Assembly: GCA_900315975.1 (NCBI GenBank)
Contig: ONBA01000009.1
Location: forward strand, 1 to 64,000
Origin: an uncultured Ruminococcus sp.
GTDB taxonomy: Bacteria > Bacillota_A > Clostridia > Oscillospirales > Ruminococcaceae
Direction of reading: 5' to 3'
DNA length: 64,000 bases
Shown: piece by piece, positions 33,041 to 41,917 of the stretch
How positions within the stretch are numbered: the stretch's first letter is position 1
Layout: each line of letters begins with the position of its first letter
Position numbers and translations under genes: made by a program
The notes under the pieces: generated by a model
Databases searched by the model: none
The model's input: the letters and a program-made list of their open reading frames with translations, nothing else
What the model was told of the DNA's origin: nothing

Positions 33041-33922
33041 ATGTCTAAAAATCACAAGACCGGCAGTATCGCTATCCCCTACCTCGTCACCATTTTCATC
33101 GGTATCCTCGTTATCGGCGGTGCTTCATTCTTCATGCTGAAACACTTCGGTATCATCGACTCCGAAAAAGAACTCTCCGAGCCGACTCCCCGTCAGGTCG
33201 CTACCACGACCTATGAGGACAGCCATACCATTCTTTTCATTCTCGACGAACCTGACCAGAAATGCTCAGCTACTTTTATGCTCATGCGCTCTATTCCAAA
33301 GGATAAAAAGGTCGTTTTCGTCGGTGTACCTTCTAACACTATCACGATTATCGACGGCAAACAGGCTAATCTGAAGGAGTCATACACAAACGGAGGAGAG
33401 TCTGCCGCTGTAAGCTTCATTGATAATCTCTTCGGCATCGAAGTTGACAGATACATGAAACTCGATTCAGCCGCATTTATCAAGGTTTGCGACATTCTCG
33501 GCGGTGTTACTTACCCTGTTCCCGAGGAAGTTGTCGGATTCAACGGCGACGGCACAGGACAGTATCTCAACGCTGAACAGATAGACCGTCTCGTTACCTA
33601 TTCACTCTTTGAAGGCGGCGAGAGTCAGCGTGCCTACACAGCAAGTGCCCTCATTTCAGATATGGTAAATCAGAGCGACGGAGTTCGTCTCGCTGACAGC
33701 TTAGACTCATCATTCAATACTATCGTTAACATGACAAATACCAACATCACTGCGGTCGACTACAAAAAGCGCAAAGTTGCTGTCAAGACCATGCTTGAAC
33801 GCGGTACTTCAATTTCGTCATTCTTCATCATGGACGGAACAAATTCCGAGGAAGACTTCATTCCTAACAAAGCCTTCATTGCCGACTTCAAGGACAGATT
33901 CTACAAGGAGCAGGCGGAATGA
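33041..33922 (+). CDS. Degenerate LytR-CpsA-Psr (LCP)-like membrane protein
   Basis: A 293-residue protein with an N-terminal membrane helix (about 12-33) and an extracellular domain that follows the LCP pattern: ILFILDEP, VVFVGVPSN, SYTNGGESAAVSFIDNLFGIEVDRYMKL-type sequence, FIKVCDILGGVTYPVP, YLNAEQI. LCP enzymes attach teichoic acids or polysaccharides to peptidoglycan using conserved arginines that hold a polyprenyl pyrophosphate. Here PRDT is replaced by PSNT (97-100) and the YVRSR-type block by TYSLF, so catalysis is doubtful. The start has AAGGAG. It overlaps tatD by 4 bases (ATGA). Confidence 0.65.
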   Translation: MSKNHKTGSIAIPYLVTIFIGILVIGGASFFMLKHFGIIDSEKELSEPTPRQVATTTYEDSHTILFILDEPDQKCSATFMLMRSIPKDKKVVFVGVPSNTITIIDGKQANLKESYTNGGESAAVSFIDNLFGIEVDRYMKLDSAAFIKVCDILGGVTYPVPEEVVGFNGDGTGQYLNAEQIDRLVTYSLFEGGESQRAYTASALISDMVNQSDGVRLADSLDSSFNTIVNMTNTNITAVDYKKRKVAVKTMLERGTSISSFFIMDGTNSEEDFIPNKAFIADFKDRFYKEQAE

Positions 33923-34686
33923 TAAAAAATATATTCGATACTCACTCACATTATGCTGACGAAGCCTTCGACGAGGACAGGGAAAAGGTTCTCGCAGAGC
34001 TTCCCTCGAAGGGAATAAGCTATATCATGCTCGCTTCTTCTTCTGTAAAAGATACTGCCGAAAATGCTGAGCTCGCTTCAAAATATGACTACGTCTACGC
34101 AGCTTCGGGAGTTCACCCCGAAAGCGTCGACACCGACCCCGAAAATTATCTCGAAATCGTTAAAAAGACTGCCCTGAGCAGTCCAAAAATAAAAGCTATA
34201 GGCGAGATTGGTCTCGATTACCACTACGAAGGCTACGACCGCGATAAACAAATCCGTTTCTTTGAGGAACAGATTCTTCTCGCAAAAGAACTCGGCCTGC
34301 CTGTTATCGTTCATAGCCGCGACGCTACAGAGGATACCATGACTATCCTGAAAAAGCATCGTCCAAAAGGTATACTCCACTGCTTCAGCGGTTCGGCTGA
34401 AACAGCAAAAGAGGTCATAAAGCTCGGTATGTACATCGGGTTCACCGGTGTTATCACTTTCAAGAATGCTAAAAAAGCTATCAAAGCACTGGAAACTGTC
34501 CCTCTCGACCGTCTCCTGCTTGAAACTGATTGTCCGTACATGGCACCCGTCCCGTTCAGGGGCAAACGCTGTGACAGCTCAATGATAGCTTATACAGCCG
34601 AAAAAGCGGCTGAAATCAAGGGAATAAGCGTTCAGGAACTCCTCGATATCACCTGCGAGAACGCTAAAAGGATTTATTCTATTTAA
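33919..34686 (+). CDS. tatD: TatD family metal-dependent hydrolase
   Basis: A 255-residue TIM-barrel amidohydrolase-like DNase. Metal ligands lie in FDTHSHYAD (first HxH), GEIGLDYHY (Glu), LPVIVHSRDA, the later HCFSGS, and ETDCPYMAPVPFRG (Asp). Length and motifs match TatD/YcfH. TatD enzymes have 3'-5' exonuclease or endonuclease activity, with roles in DNA repair or quality control. The start overlaps the LCP-like stop (ATGA) and the PP2C gene follows after 11 bases, giving a three-gene operon. Confidence 0.92.
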   Translation: MIKNIFDTHSHYADEAFDEDREKVLAELPSKGISYIMLASSSVKDTAENAELASKYDYVYAASGVHPESVDTDPENYLEIVKKTALSSPKIKAIGEIGLDYHYEGYDRDKQIRFFEEQILLAKELGLPVIVHSRDATEDTMTILKKHRPKGILHCFSGSAETAKEVIKLGMYIGFTGVITFKNAKKAIKALETVPLDRLLLETDCPYMAPVPFRGKRCDSSMIAYTAEKAAEIKGISVQELLDITCENAKRIYSI

Positions 34687-34697
34687 AGAGGTCATTT

Positions 34698-35474
34698 ATG
34701 TTTTACTGCTGCGGTATTACCGAAAAGGGCAAATGCCCCCATAACGAGGACGCTCTTCTCATCGGCGGAGAGGTACTGATAAACGGAAAGACCGAGTGTA
34801 CACTCGGTCCGCCTTTTATTGCCGCTGTATCTGACGGAGTATCGGGTGAGAATGCCGGAGAATTCGCTTCTCAGATGTGCCTTGAACTCGTCAGAAATAT
34901 TAAGGTAACATCTCCCGAACAGCTAAGAGAAAGTCTCATGGACGTTCACAGACGGCTCTCAGGCTACAGTCAGCTTGACCCGGTCAGCCGTAATATGCAG
35001 ACTACACTCTGCGGATTTGCTGTAACTGCTGATGATAAGGCACTTGTCTTCAATGTTGGAGACTCTCGCCTGTACCGTTTCCGTGAGGGACGTATCCGTC
35101 AGATATCACGTGACCAGTCGCTCGTACAAATGCTCATCGACAAGGGTACTATCACTGCTGAAGAGAAAAAAGACTACGTCCACCGCAACATCATCTCCCC
35201 TGCTTTCGGCAATATGAAAAATGACCCTACAATCGACATAACCGAGCTTGAGGACGGTCTCGAATACGGCGATATCCTTCTGCTTTGCAGTGACGGACTT
35301 TCTGACTTCCTCAGTTCCTATGAAATACAGGAGATAATGCAGCTTCCTAAGCCGCTGAGAAAAAGACTTGATATGCTTGCTGCTGCGGCTCTTATACGCG
35401 GCGGAAATGACAATATTACAGCAGTTGCCTGCCTGTACGAATACGACAGTGCAGCTGCAAAACTGAATGAATAA
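34698..35474 (+). CDS. PP2C-type serine/threonine phosphatase
   Basis: A 258-residue PPM phosphatase that should remove phosphate from Ser/Thr residues with two metal ions. Conserved blocks are CPHNEDALL, AAVSDGVSGENAGEFAS, FNVGDSRLYRFREG, the DQSLVQMLIDKG segment, LLLCSDGLSDFL and GGNDNITAVA. It resembles PrpC/Stp, which normally pairs with a PASTA kinase, but no kinase gene is next to it; it is the third gene of the LCP-like/tatD operon. No signal peptide or membrane segment, so it is cytoplasmic. Confidence 0.88.
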   Translation: MFYCCGITEKGKCPHNEDALLIGGEVLINGKTECTLGPPFIAAVSDGVSGENAGEFASQMCLELVRNIKVTSPEQLRESLMDVHRRLSGYSQLDPVSRNMQTTLCGFAVTADDKALVFNVGDSRLYRFREGRIRQISRDQSLVQMLIDKGTITAEEKKDYVHRNIISPAFGNMKNDPTIDITELEDGLEYGDILLLCSDGLSDFLSSYEIQEIMQLPKPLRKRLDMLAAAALIRGGNDNITAVACLYEYDSAAAKLNE

Positions 35475-35478
35475 CAAA

Positions 35479-35505
35479 AACGGCTGAGGTTTATCCTCAG
35501 CCGTT
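35479..35505. terminator. Bidirectional terminator, PP2C gene / pfkA
   Basis: 11-bp perfect stem AACGGCTGAGG with its complement around TTTAT, between convergent genes. Confidence 0.8.
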
Positions 35506-35523
35506 AATTTTATGCGTTTACTC

Positions 35524-36486
35524 TTAGAATGCGATCTGCTCAGCGATGTGGTGGAGCTTCTCGTCGTAAGGCTTCTGCATCTGGAGAGCTTCCTGTATAT
35601 CATAATCAACAAGCTTGCTGTCCTTGATACCTACAACACGGTTGCCGACACCCTGCTCAAGGAGTTCAACAGCATAGTAACCCATTCTTGTAGCTTCAAC
35701 TCTGTCTCTGAGAGTAGGATTACCGCCTCTCTGTACGTGACCGAGGATAGTAGCTCTTGTTTCGATATGTGTCTTCTCCTGAAGCATTGTAGCGATCTCC
35801 TGTGAGTGACCGACGCCCTCAGCAACGATAACTACGAAATGCTGCTTGCCCTTTGCCTTCTTTTCGAGCATTACCTTTGCGATCTTGTCGATATCGTATG
35901 GAACTTCCTTTGTGATGATATCTGTAGCACCGCAGGCAATACCTGTATTTACTGCGATATGACCAGCACCTCTGCCCATTACCTCAACAACAGAGCATCT
36001 GTCGTGAGACTGTGAAGTATCGCGGAGCTTGTCTACCATTTCCATAGCTGTGTTCATAGCTGTATCGAAACCGATAGTATAGTCTGTGCAAGCAATATCG
36101 TTGTCGATAGTACCGGGAATACCTACGCAGAGCATACCCTTGGCTGAAAGATCAGCAGCACCTCTGAACGAACCGTCGCCGCCGATTACTACGAGACCCT
36201 CGATACCAAGCTCTTCACACTTAGCTCTTGCCTTTTCAACACCCTCTTCAGTTCTGAATTCAGGGCATCTTGCTGTATAAAGGACAGTACCGCCTCTGTG
36301 GATAATATCTGAAACACTTCTCTCGTCCATCTGGAAAATGTCGCCTGTGATAAGTCCGACGTAACCTCTGCGGATACCATAAACTTCCATGCCCTTGCTG
36401 AGAGCTGTTCTTACAACTGCTCTTACAGCGGCATTCATTCCGGGAGCGTCACCGCCGCTTGTCAGTACGCCAATTTTCTTGATCAT
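35524..36486 (-). CDS. pfkA: ATP-dependent 6-phosphofructokinase
   Basis: A 320-residue glycolytic enzyme phosphorylating fructose-6-phosphate. Landmarks are LTSGGDAPGMNAAVR at the N-terminus, VVIGGDGSFRGA (the glycine of GGDGS indicates ATP use, not pyrophosphate), GIPGTIDNDIACTDYTIGF with the catalytic TID, VEVMGRGAGHIA, and GHVQRGGNPT. Length matches bacterial PfkA. It follows dnaE after 140 bases, an order common in Firmicutes, and has its own consensus promoter in that gap, so it may be expressed both from that promoter and by read-through. Confidence 0.95.
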   Translation of the reverse strand: MIKKIGVLTSGGDAPGMNAAVRAVVRTALSKGMEVYGIRRGYVGLITGDIFQMDERSVSDIIHRGGTVLYTARCPEFRTEEGVEKARAKCEELGIEGLVVIGGDGSFRGAADLSAKGMLCVGIPGTIDNDIACTDYTIGFDTAMNTAMEMVDKLRDTSQSHDRCSVVEVMGRGAGHIAVNTGIACGATDIITKEVPYDIDKIAKVMLEKKAKGKQHFVVIVAEGVGHSQEIATMLQEKTHIETRATILGHVQRGGNPTLRDRVEATRMGYYAVELLEQGVGNRVVGIKDSKLVDYDIQEALQMQKPYDEKLHHIAEQIAF

Positions 36487-36562
36487 AAATACTCTCCATT
36501 CTGCACCATGCGTATATTAGTCTGCGGGTAAAACCCAAGCAGTTTAATTCCATACAATATAT

Positions 36563-36591
36563 ATTTTACCTCTTTTGACGATTATTGTCAA
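36563..36591 (-). promoter_or_regulatory. Promoter of pfkA
   Basis: On the minus strand, TTGACA (36586-36591), 17-base spacer, TAAAAT (36563-36568). A small dyad, TTGAC (36575-36579) with GTCAA (36587-36591), overlaps the -35 and spacer. Confidence 0.75.
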
Positions 36592-36626
36592 GTGAATTCT
36601 CACATATTTTCAGAAAAATATTGTTT

Positions 36627-39600
36627 TCAGCGTATAAGTCTCAAAAAATCCGGCGAAAAAACGTCTGAAAATGCCCTGTAGCTCTCCTGATTCACAGCCA
36701 CAGACAGTCCGCTTTTAGGTTTTATCACCTTTCTGACGTCGGTCAGGTAAAAGCAGATTTCAGTTGAACCGGAGTATCGTCCGCACAGTGCACTTACTGC
36801 TTCTATAGGTACGTCCGCCGAATCAGCCTTAATACACAGCTTCATATTCTCCGTCATGCGTGACAGTTCATTTTCTGCAAAAATACTGCCGCATATCACT
36901 GTTACACTATCGTCTTTCAGCGATATTTTGCCGTTTATGAGCAGGATTGAGTCCTCATGAAGACGTGAACCGCTCACTGCAAAAAGGTCCGGAAACACTA
37001 CTGCCTCAACTTCTCCCGAACCGTCCGAAACGGTGATAAAACACATTTTTGTTCCCTTTTTGGTGATGTGTACCTTCATATCCTGCAATATGCACATAAG
37101 ACACACACTATCGCCGTCTTTAGGACTTCCCTCAGCTATGCCGGATACTCTGTTCACACGCAGAAGTTCTGAAAGGTATGAATACTCTGCAAGCGGATCA
37201 CCGCTCAGGTAGATTCCTGCCGCCTCTTTTTCCATCGCAAGCAGTTTTCGTTTATCAAACTCCGGCTTGAAGGGTATCCTCATGTTCATACTTTCAGTGT
37301 CAGCCGAACCGAAAAGTCCGAGCTGACCCTCGATGATTCCTCTGTTTCCGCTTCCGGCGGCGTCCATCAGCATTTCATAGTTTTCAAGCATCTGCCGGCG
37401 GTTGAGACCGAGTCCGTCGAATGCTCCGGACTTGATGAGACTTTCAAGTGCTTTTTTATTCAGTTCCCTGCCTCCTACACGTTCACAGAAGTCCTGTAAA
37501 CTACGGAAGACTCCGTTGTCACTGCGTTCACGGATAATCTTGTCCGCAAGACCTCCTCCTGCATTTTTCACTGCGAGAAGTCCGAAGTACATCTTGCCGT
37601 CAGTGAAGGTAAATCCCTTCATACTGCGGTTTACGTGCGGACACATTACCTCTATCCCCGCTGACCGGCACTCGCTGATATACTCTGCAAGCTTTCCTGC
37701 CGAACTCATAACACTCGACATCACCGCCGCCATATAAATACCGCGGAAGTGATATTTCAGGTACGCAGTCTGATACGCAAGATAGGCATATGCCGCCGCG
37801 TGCGATTTATTGAATGCATACGATGCAAAGCTCACCATTTCGTCGAAAATCGCATTTGCCGACTCTTCGGGTACTCCCCCTGCTACAGCTCCGCTTACAA
37901 AGCTGTCACGCTCACGGAGCATTACATCGTGCTTTTTCTTAGCCATTGCACGTCGTACAATGTCCGCGTGACCGTAGGAATATCCGGCAAGTTTACGGCA
38001 AATCTCCATTACCTGTTCCTGATAGACCATAACTCCGTACGTCTCGCCGAGTATCTCTTTAAGCTTCGGGTGGATATATTTTATTTTGTCCGGAGCCTTT
38101 TTGTTCTCTATATAGACCGGTATCGACTTCATAGGACCCGGACGGTAAAGCGACAATATCACTATCAGGTCTTCAAGACGCTCAGGCTGTAAGTCAATCA
38201 GCTTCTGTGTCATTCCTGCACTCTCAAACTGAAAAACTCCCGCTGTATCGCCATTTGCGAGCATTCTGTAAACGTCACTGTCATCAGTAGGGATACGGTT
38301 GATATTGAATTCGGGCTCAGTACGCTGAATCTCTCTTACAGCGTCCCTGATAATGGTAAGGTTGCGGAGTCCGAGAAAGTCCATTTTGAGCAGTCCGAGA
38401 GATTCGAGGTACTCCATAGTGTACTGCGTTGTAATCGTGTTATCATTGCGCTGAAGCGGTACAAGGTCATCAAGCGGCACTGCCGATATCACGACTCCTG
38501 CCGCATGGGTAGAAGTGTGCCGAGGCATACCCTCAAGTCGCAATGCAAGGTCTATCAGCTTTTTCACTGACCTGTCGGAATCGTATAACTGAGCAAGGTC
38601 GGGATTGTCACGCAGAGAAGAGGTCAGGTCACCTTTCGGGTCGATAAGCTTTGCGACCCTGTCCGCAAGATTGTAGGGAAGTCCCATAACACGTGCTATG
38701 TCCCTGACTGCGGCTTTTGCTTTAAGTGTATCGAAAGCGATTATCTCAGATACCTTGTCTGCACCGTATTTCTGCACTACATACTCCTTAACATAGTGTC
38801 TGCCCTCTATGCAGAAATCGATATCAAAGTCCGGCATACTTACACGCTCCGGATTCAGAAAACGCTCGAACATGAGATTGAATTTGATAGGGTCAATTCC
38901 GGTTATGCCTATGCAGTATGCGACAAGACTTCCGGCTCCCGAGCCTCTTCCGGGTCCAACCGGTATATCGTGTTCACGTGCATAGCGAATAAAGTCCCAA
39001 ACAATGAGAAAATAGTCAGTAAAGTGCTTCTCAGTGATGACCGAAAGCTCGTAATCAAGCCGTTTTACGATATTCTCAGGTACCGCTTTTCCGTAACGTT
39101 TGACCATTCCGGCATGGGCAAGTCTTCGCAGGTACATATCGTTATCGTCTGTCCCCTCGACATGAAAATGCGGGATTTTTATCGCACTGTCAAAGTTCAT
39201 GTCAACATTGCACCTTGCGGCAATATCTGCGGTATTTGTGACAGCCTCCTCATGTCCGGCAAAAAGCTCTGCCATTTCGTCCGCAGACTTTACGTAAAAC
39301 TCGTCCGTTTCAAAATTAAGTCCGGTCGGCTCGCCAAGCAGTTTTCCGGTCTGTATGCACAGTAGAATATTCTGCAATTCGGAGTCCTTCTTATTAATAT
39401 AGTGACAGTCATTTGTTGCGGCAAGAGGAATCCCTGTCTCGGCAGAAAGTCTGTACAGCTGCGGCAGAATCTGCAATTCCTCACGGATACCGTGTGACTG
39501 TACCTCTATATAATAGTTGCCTTCACCGAAAATATCGCGGTATTCGAGTGCCTTTTCCTTTGCAGCAGCGTACTGTCCGCTGCTCAGCAAGCGAGGTATT

Positions 39601-40031
39601 TCTCCGGCAAGACAAGCTGACAGTGCAATAAGTCCGCCGTGATACTTTTTCAGAAGTTCAACGTCTACACGCGGTCTGTTGTAGAATCCCTCGATCGAAC
39701 CAGCTGACACGAGTTTCACAAGGTTACTGTAACCCTGATTATTCTCGCACAGCAATACAAGATGATACGGACGCTGGTCGAGTTTCGGCTCTCTGTCAAA
39801 TCTGGTTCGCGGTGCAACATACACTTCACAGCCGATAATCGGCTTTATTCCGGAATTTGCGGCAGTCTTCCAGAACTCAGCCACACCGTACATATTACCA
39901 TGGTCGGTTATCGCAACAGCTGTCTGACCAAGTTCTCTGACACGTTCAATAAGGTCAGTGATACGACACGCGCCGTCGAGCAGACTGTACTGCGTATGAA
40001 CATGAAGATTTACAAATCCGTCACTTAGCAT
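36627..40031 (-). CDS. dnaE: DNA polymerase III subunit alpha (DnaE type)
   Basis: A 1134-residue replicative polymerase. Order: N-terminal PHP domain (NLHVHTQYSLLDGA, then ITDHGNMYG), polymerase palm with GPGRGSGAGSLVAY and the catalytic acidic pair in MPDFDIDF, fingers, the tandem HhH region, and an OB domain (EVEAVVFPDLF) near the C-terminus. There is no DEDD exonuclease insertion, so it is not PolC. In low-GC Firmicutes DnaE extends primers at the fork together with PolC. Its start overlaps the whiA stop by 11 bases. Confidence 0.95.
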   Translation of the reverse strand: MLSDGFVNLHVHTQYSLLDGACRITDLIERVRELGQTAVAITDHGNMYGVAEFWKTAANSGIKPIIGCEVYVAPRTRFDREPKLDQRPYHLVLLCENNQGYSNLVKLVSAGSIEGFYNRPRVDVELLKKYHGGLIALSACLAGEIPRLLSSGQYAAAKEKALEYRDIFGEGNYYIEVQSHGIREELQILPQLYRLSAETGIPLAATNDCHYINKKDSELQNILLCIQTGKLLGEPTGLNFETDEFYVKSADEMAELFAGHEEAVTNTADIAARCNVDMNFDSAIKIPHFHVEGTDDNDMYLRRLAHAGMVKRYGKAVPENIVKRLDYELSVITEKHFTDYFLIVWDFIRYAREHDIPVGPGRGSGAGSLVAYCIGITGIDPIKFNLMFERFLNPERVSMPDFDIDFCIEGRHYVKEYVVQKYGADKVSEIIAFDTLKAKAAVRDIARVMGLPYNLADRVAKLIDPKGDLTSSLRDNPDLAQLYDSDRSVKKLIDLALRLEGMPRHTSTHAAGVVISAVPLDDLVPLQRNDNTITTQYTMEYLESLGLLKMDFLGLRNLTIIRDAVREIQRTEPEFNINRIPTDDSDVYRMLANGDTAGVFQFESAGMTQKLIDLQPERLEDLIVILSLYRPGPMKSIPVYIENKKAPDKIKYIHPKLKEILGETYGVMVYQEQVMEICRKLAGYSYGHADIVRRAMAKKKHDVMLRERDSFVSGAVAGGVPEESANAIFDEMVSFASYAFNKSHAAAYAYLAYQTAYLKYHFRGIYMAAVMSSVMSSAGKLAEYISECRSAGIEVMCPHVNRSMKGFTFTDGKMYFGLLAVKNAGGGLADKIIRERSDNGVFRSLQDFCERVGGRELNKKALESLIKSGAFDGLGLNRRQMLENYEMLMDAAGSGNRGIIEGQLGLFGSADTESMNMRIPFKPEFDKRKLLAMEKEAAGIYLSGDPLAEYSYLSELLRVNRVSGIAEGSPKDGDSVCLMCILQDMKVHITKKGTKMCFITVSDGSGEVEAVVFPDLFAVSGSRLHEDSILLINGKISLKDDSVTVICGSIFAENELSRMTENMKLCIKADSADVPIEAVSALCGRYSGSTEICFYLTDVRKVIKPKSGLSVAVNQESYRAFSDVFSPDFLRLIR

Positions 40032-40935
40032 CAGGACTTCCTCCCTGCCTTATGTCATCGGCAATTTTTGCAAGCTTACGGAAACGGTGGTTGACTCCGG
40101 AACGGCTTATAGGCTCTGCAAGACTGTTTCCTATCTCCTGCAGGCTCATTCCAACGTTTTCAAGGCGCAGCTCAGCGACTTCGCGCAGTTCGTCAGTGAG
40201 GGACTCAAGTCCGACAGAGGAAGCTATGAGCAGGATATCCTCCTGCTGCTTCATTGCTGCTGCAACTACCTTGTCGATGTTGGCACTGTCGCAGTTAGCG
40301 ATACGATTCGCCTTGTTGCGGACATCCTTATAGATTTTCACATTCATAAGTTCAAGTGTACACTGCTGTGCCCCGATGAAAGTAAGTGTGTCCTCGATGG
40401 ACTCGCTGCCCTTGATGTAGACAACGTACTGTCCGCGGCGGATAGCAGTCCCCGCAGATACACCTATGTCAGAAAGCAGCGATATAAGCTGATTTGCAAG
40501 CATTTCTCCGGGTACAGAAAATTCAAGGTGATACTCTTTTGCCGGGTCATTCACACTTCCGCACGCAAGAAAAGCTCCCGCTGTAAAAACTCCGAGACTT
40601 GACGTAGATATCAGCTCGTCATCGAACTTTCTTACACCGTCTGTGATGTGGTATTTTGCGAGAACTCTTTCTATAAGCGACTTGTCTGAAATGTCGTAAG
40701 TGTATAGCGTATTTCCGCTTCGGTTCGACTCACGGCAATCTATTTCGCTGTGAAAAACGTGCCGGAAAAGCTCACGGAAAGTCTCGCCTGCTGTAGTACT
40801 TTTAGTCTGTAATGATATCCTGTCGCTGCTGAGATGACGGCAGAAAATCAACATACCATACAAGCAGGCAAACCGCTTGTCCTTGTCTGTAATGGAAGAG
40901 CGTATCTCCTCCCTGACTTCATTTGAAAATGACAC
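40021..40935 (-). CDS. whiA: WhiA DNA-binding protein
   Basis: A 304-residue WhiA protein: an N-terminal LAGLIDADG-homing-endonuclease-like fold (without nuclease activity in the family) and a C-terminal helix-turn-helix (GMSLQEIGNSLAEPISRSGVNHR-type sequence). A GTG start at 40935 is chosen because AGAGGGG is well spaced and it yields the family N-terminus MSFSNEVREEI; an upstream ATG lacks a site. WhiA affects chromosome segregation and division in Firmicutes. It is followed by dnaE with an 11-base overlap. Upstream rapZ is separated by an 87-base structured spacer where yvcK normally lies. Confidence 0.9.
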   Translation of the reverse strand: MSFSNEVREEIRSSITDKDKRFACLYGMLIFCRHLSSDRISLQTKSTTAGETFRELFRHVFHSEIDCRESNRSGNTLYTYDISDKSLIERVLAKYHITDGVRKFDDELISTSSLGVFTAGAFLACGSVNDPAKEYHLEFSVPGEMLANQLISLLSDIGVSAGTAIRRGQYVVYIKGSESIEDTLTFIGAQQCTLELMNVKIYKDVRNKANRIANCDSANIDKVVAAAMKQQEDILLIASSVGLESLTDELREVAELRLENVGMSLQEIGNSLAEPISRSGVNHRFRKLAKIADDIRQGGSPDAK

Positions 40936-40955
40936 CTTCTCGCCCCTCTCAAAAT

Positions 40956-41019
40956 ATGTCCGCATATAATCTGGTGCAGGTACGGTAACTGTACAGGCAA
41001 CAGGCTATTATGCGGACAT
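40956..41019 (-). other. Inverted repeat in the rapZ-whiA spacer
   Basis: ATGTCCGCATA (40956-40966) is the exact complement of TATGCGGACAT (41009-41019), giving an 11-bp stem enclosing 42 bases that include GTAC repeats. It sits between the rapZ stop and the whiA ribosome binding site. It may act as an attenuator, processing site or weak terminator. Confidence 0.55.
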
Positions 41020-41022
41020 CTA

Positions 41023-41895
41023 TCAGTATTTTTTATCTTTGGTGATATCTCTGTGGTACTTCTGTACCTTGAATTTATTCTCTATAAGATGATTTGCAAG
41101 CAGTTCGGCAAAAGTTATAGACCTATGCTTTCCGCCTGTACAGCCGAACGCTATAACAAGCTGACTCTTGCCCTCACGTATATAAAGCGGTATAAGGTAA
41201 TCAATAAGGTCACTTATCTTCTTATACAATTCCTGTGACTCATCAAAGCTCATAACGTAATCACGGACACACTCCTCAAGACCGGTATGGTTGCGGAGTT
41301 CCTCGATATAATACGGATTAGGAAGGCATCTTACGTCAAAAACAAGGTCAGACTCTGTCGATACTCCATACTTGAACCCGAATGACATAACCTTTATAAT
41401 AAGCGAATCCGAACGGTTTTCAAGGAAAAGCTGCTTTACCTGGTCTTTAAGCTGTGAAGCAGTCAGCCCCGATGTTTCAATGTAATAATCGGCTATCTCC
41501 CTTAGTGTCGAAAGCTGATCACGTTCATACTGTATCGCCTCATGGAGATTTCCGTTGAATTTCTCGTCGAGAGGGTGTTTACGGCGTGTCTCTTTATATC
41601 GTTTAATGAGAACTTCGTCATCTGCTTCGATAAACAGCACCTTAACGTCAACATCCGCATCTGATTTAAGAGACTGCCATGCACGGAATATTTCCGTGAA
41701 CATATCACCTGTTCTGATATCGACTGCTACTGCTATCTTATCAGCACCCATTTCAGATTTTCGGCAAAGGTCAACGAACTGGGGAATAAGCTTTGGCGGG
41801 ATATTGTCTATACAATAGTATCCGATATCCTCCATTACGTCCATTACACTCGATTTTCCTGAACCGGACATTCCGGTAACGATCAATAAGTTCAT
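41023..41895 (-). CDS. rapZ: RapZ/YvcJ nucleotide-binding protein
   Basis: A 290-residue protein. The P-loop is TGMSGSGKSS (residues 7-16), and the C-terminal domain carries the family signature IAFGCTGGKHRSI. In Enterobacteria RapZ is an RNase E adaptor and binds UDP-GlcNAc-pathway metabolites; in Bacillus the homologue YvcJ has GTPase activity and affects competence. It lies 22 bases after murB and upstream of whiA, consistent with a cell-wall-precursor-linked regulator. The usual next gene, yvcK, is absent. Confidence 0.93.
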   Translation of the reverse strand: MNLLIVTGMSGSGKSSVMDVMEDIGYYCIDNIPPKLIPQFVDLCRKSEMGADKIAVAVDIRTGDMFTEIFRAWQSLKSDADVDVKVLFIEADDEVLIKRYKETRRKHPLDEKFNGNLHEAIQYERDQLSTLREIADYYIETSGLTASQLKDQVKQLFLENRSDSLIIKVMSFGFKYGVSTESDLVFDVRCLPNPYYIEELRNHTGLEECVRDYVMSFDESQELYKKISDLIDYLIPLYIREGKSQLVIAFGCTGGKHRSITFAELLANHLIENKFKVQKYHRDITKDKKY

Positions 41896-41917
41896 GAATT
41901 ATCCTCTTTCAGTATTA

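Noticed and set aside
36627..40031. Many forward open frames antisense to dnaE
   Set aside because: They have no ribosome binding sites and are shadows of the strong minus-strand coding pattern.
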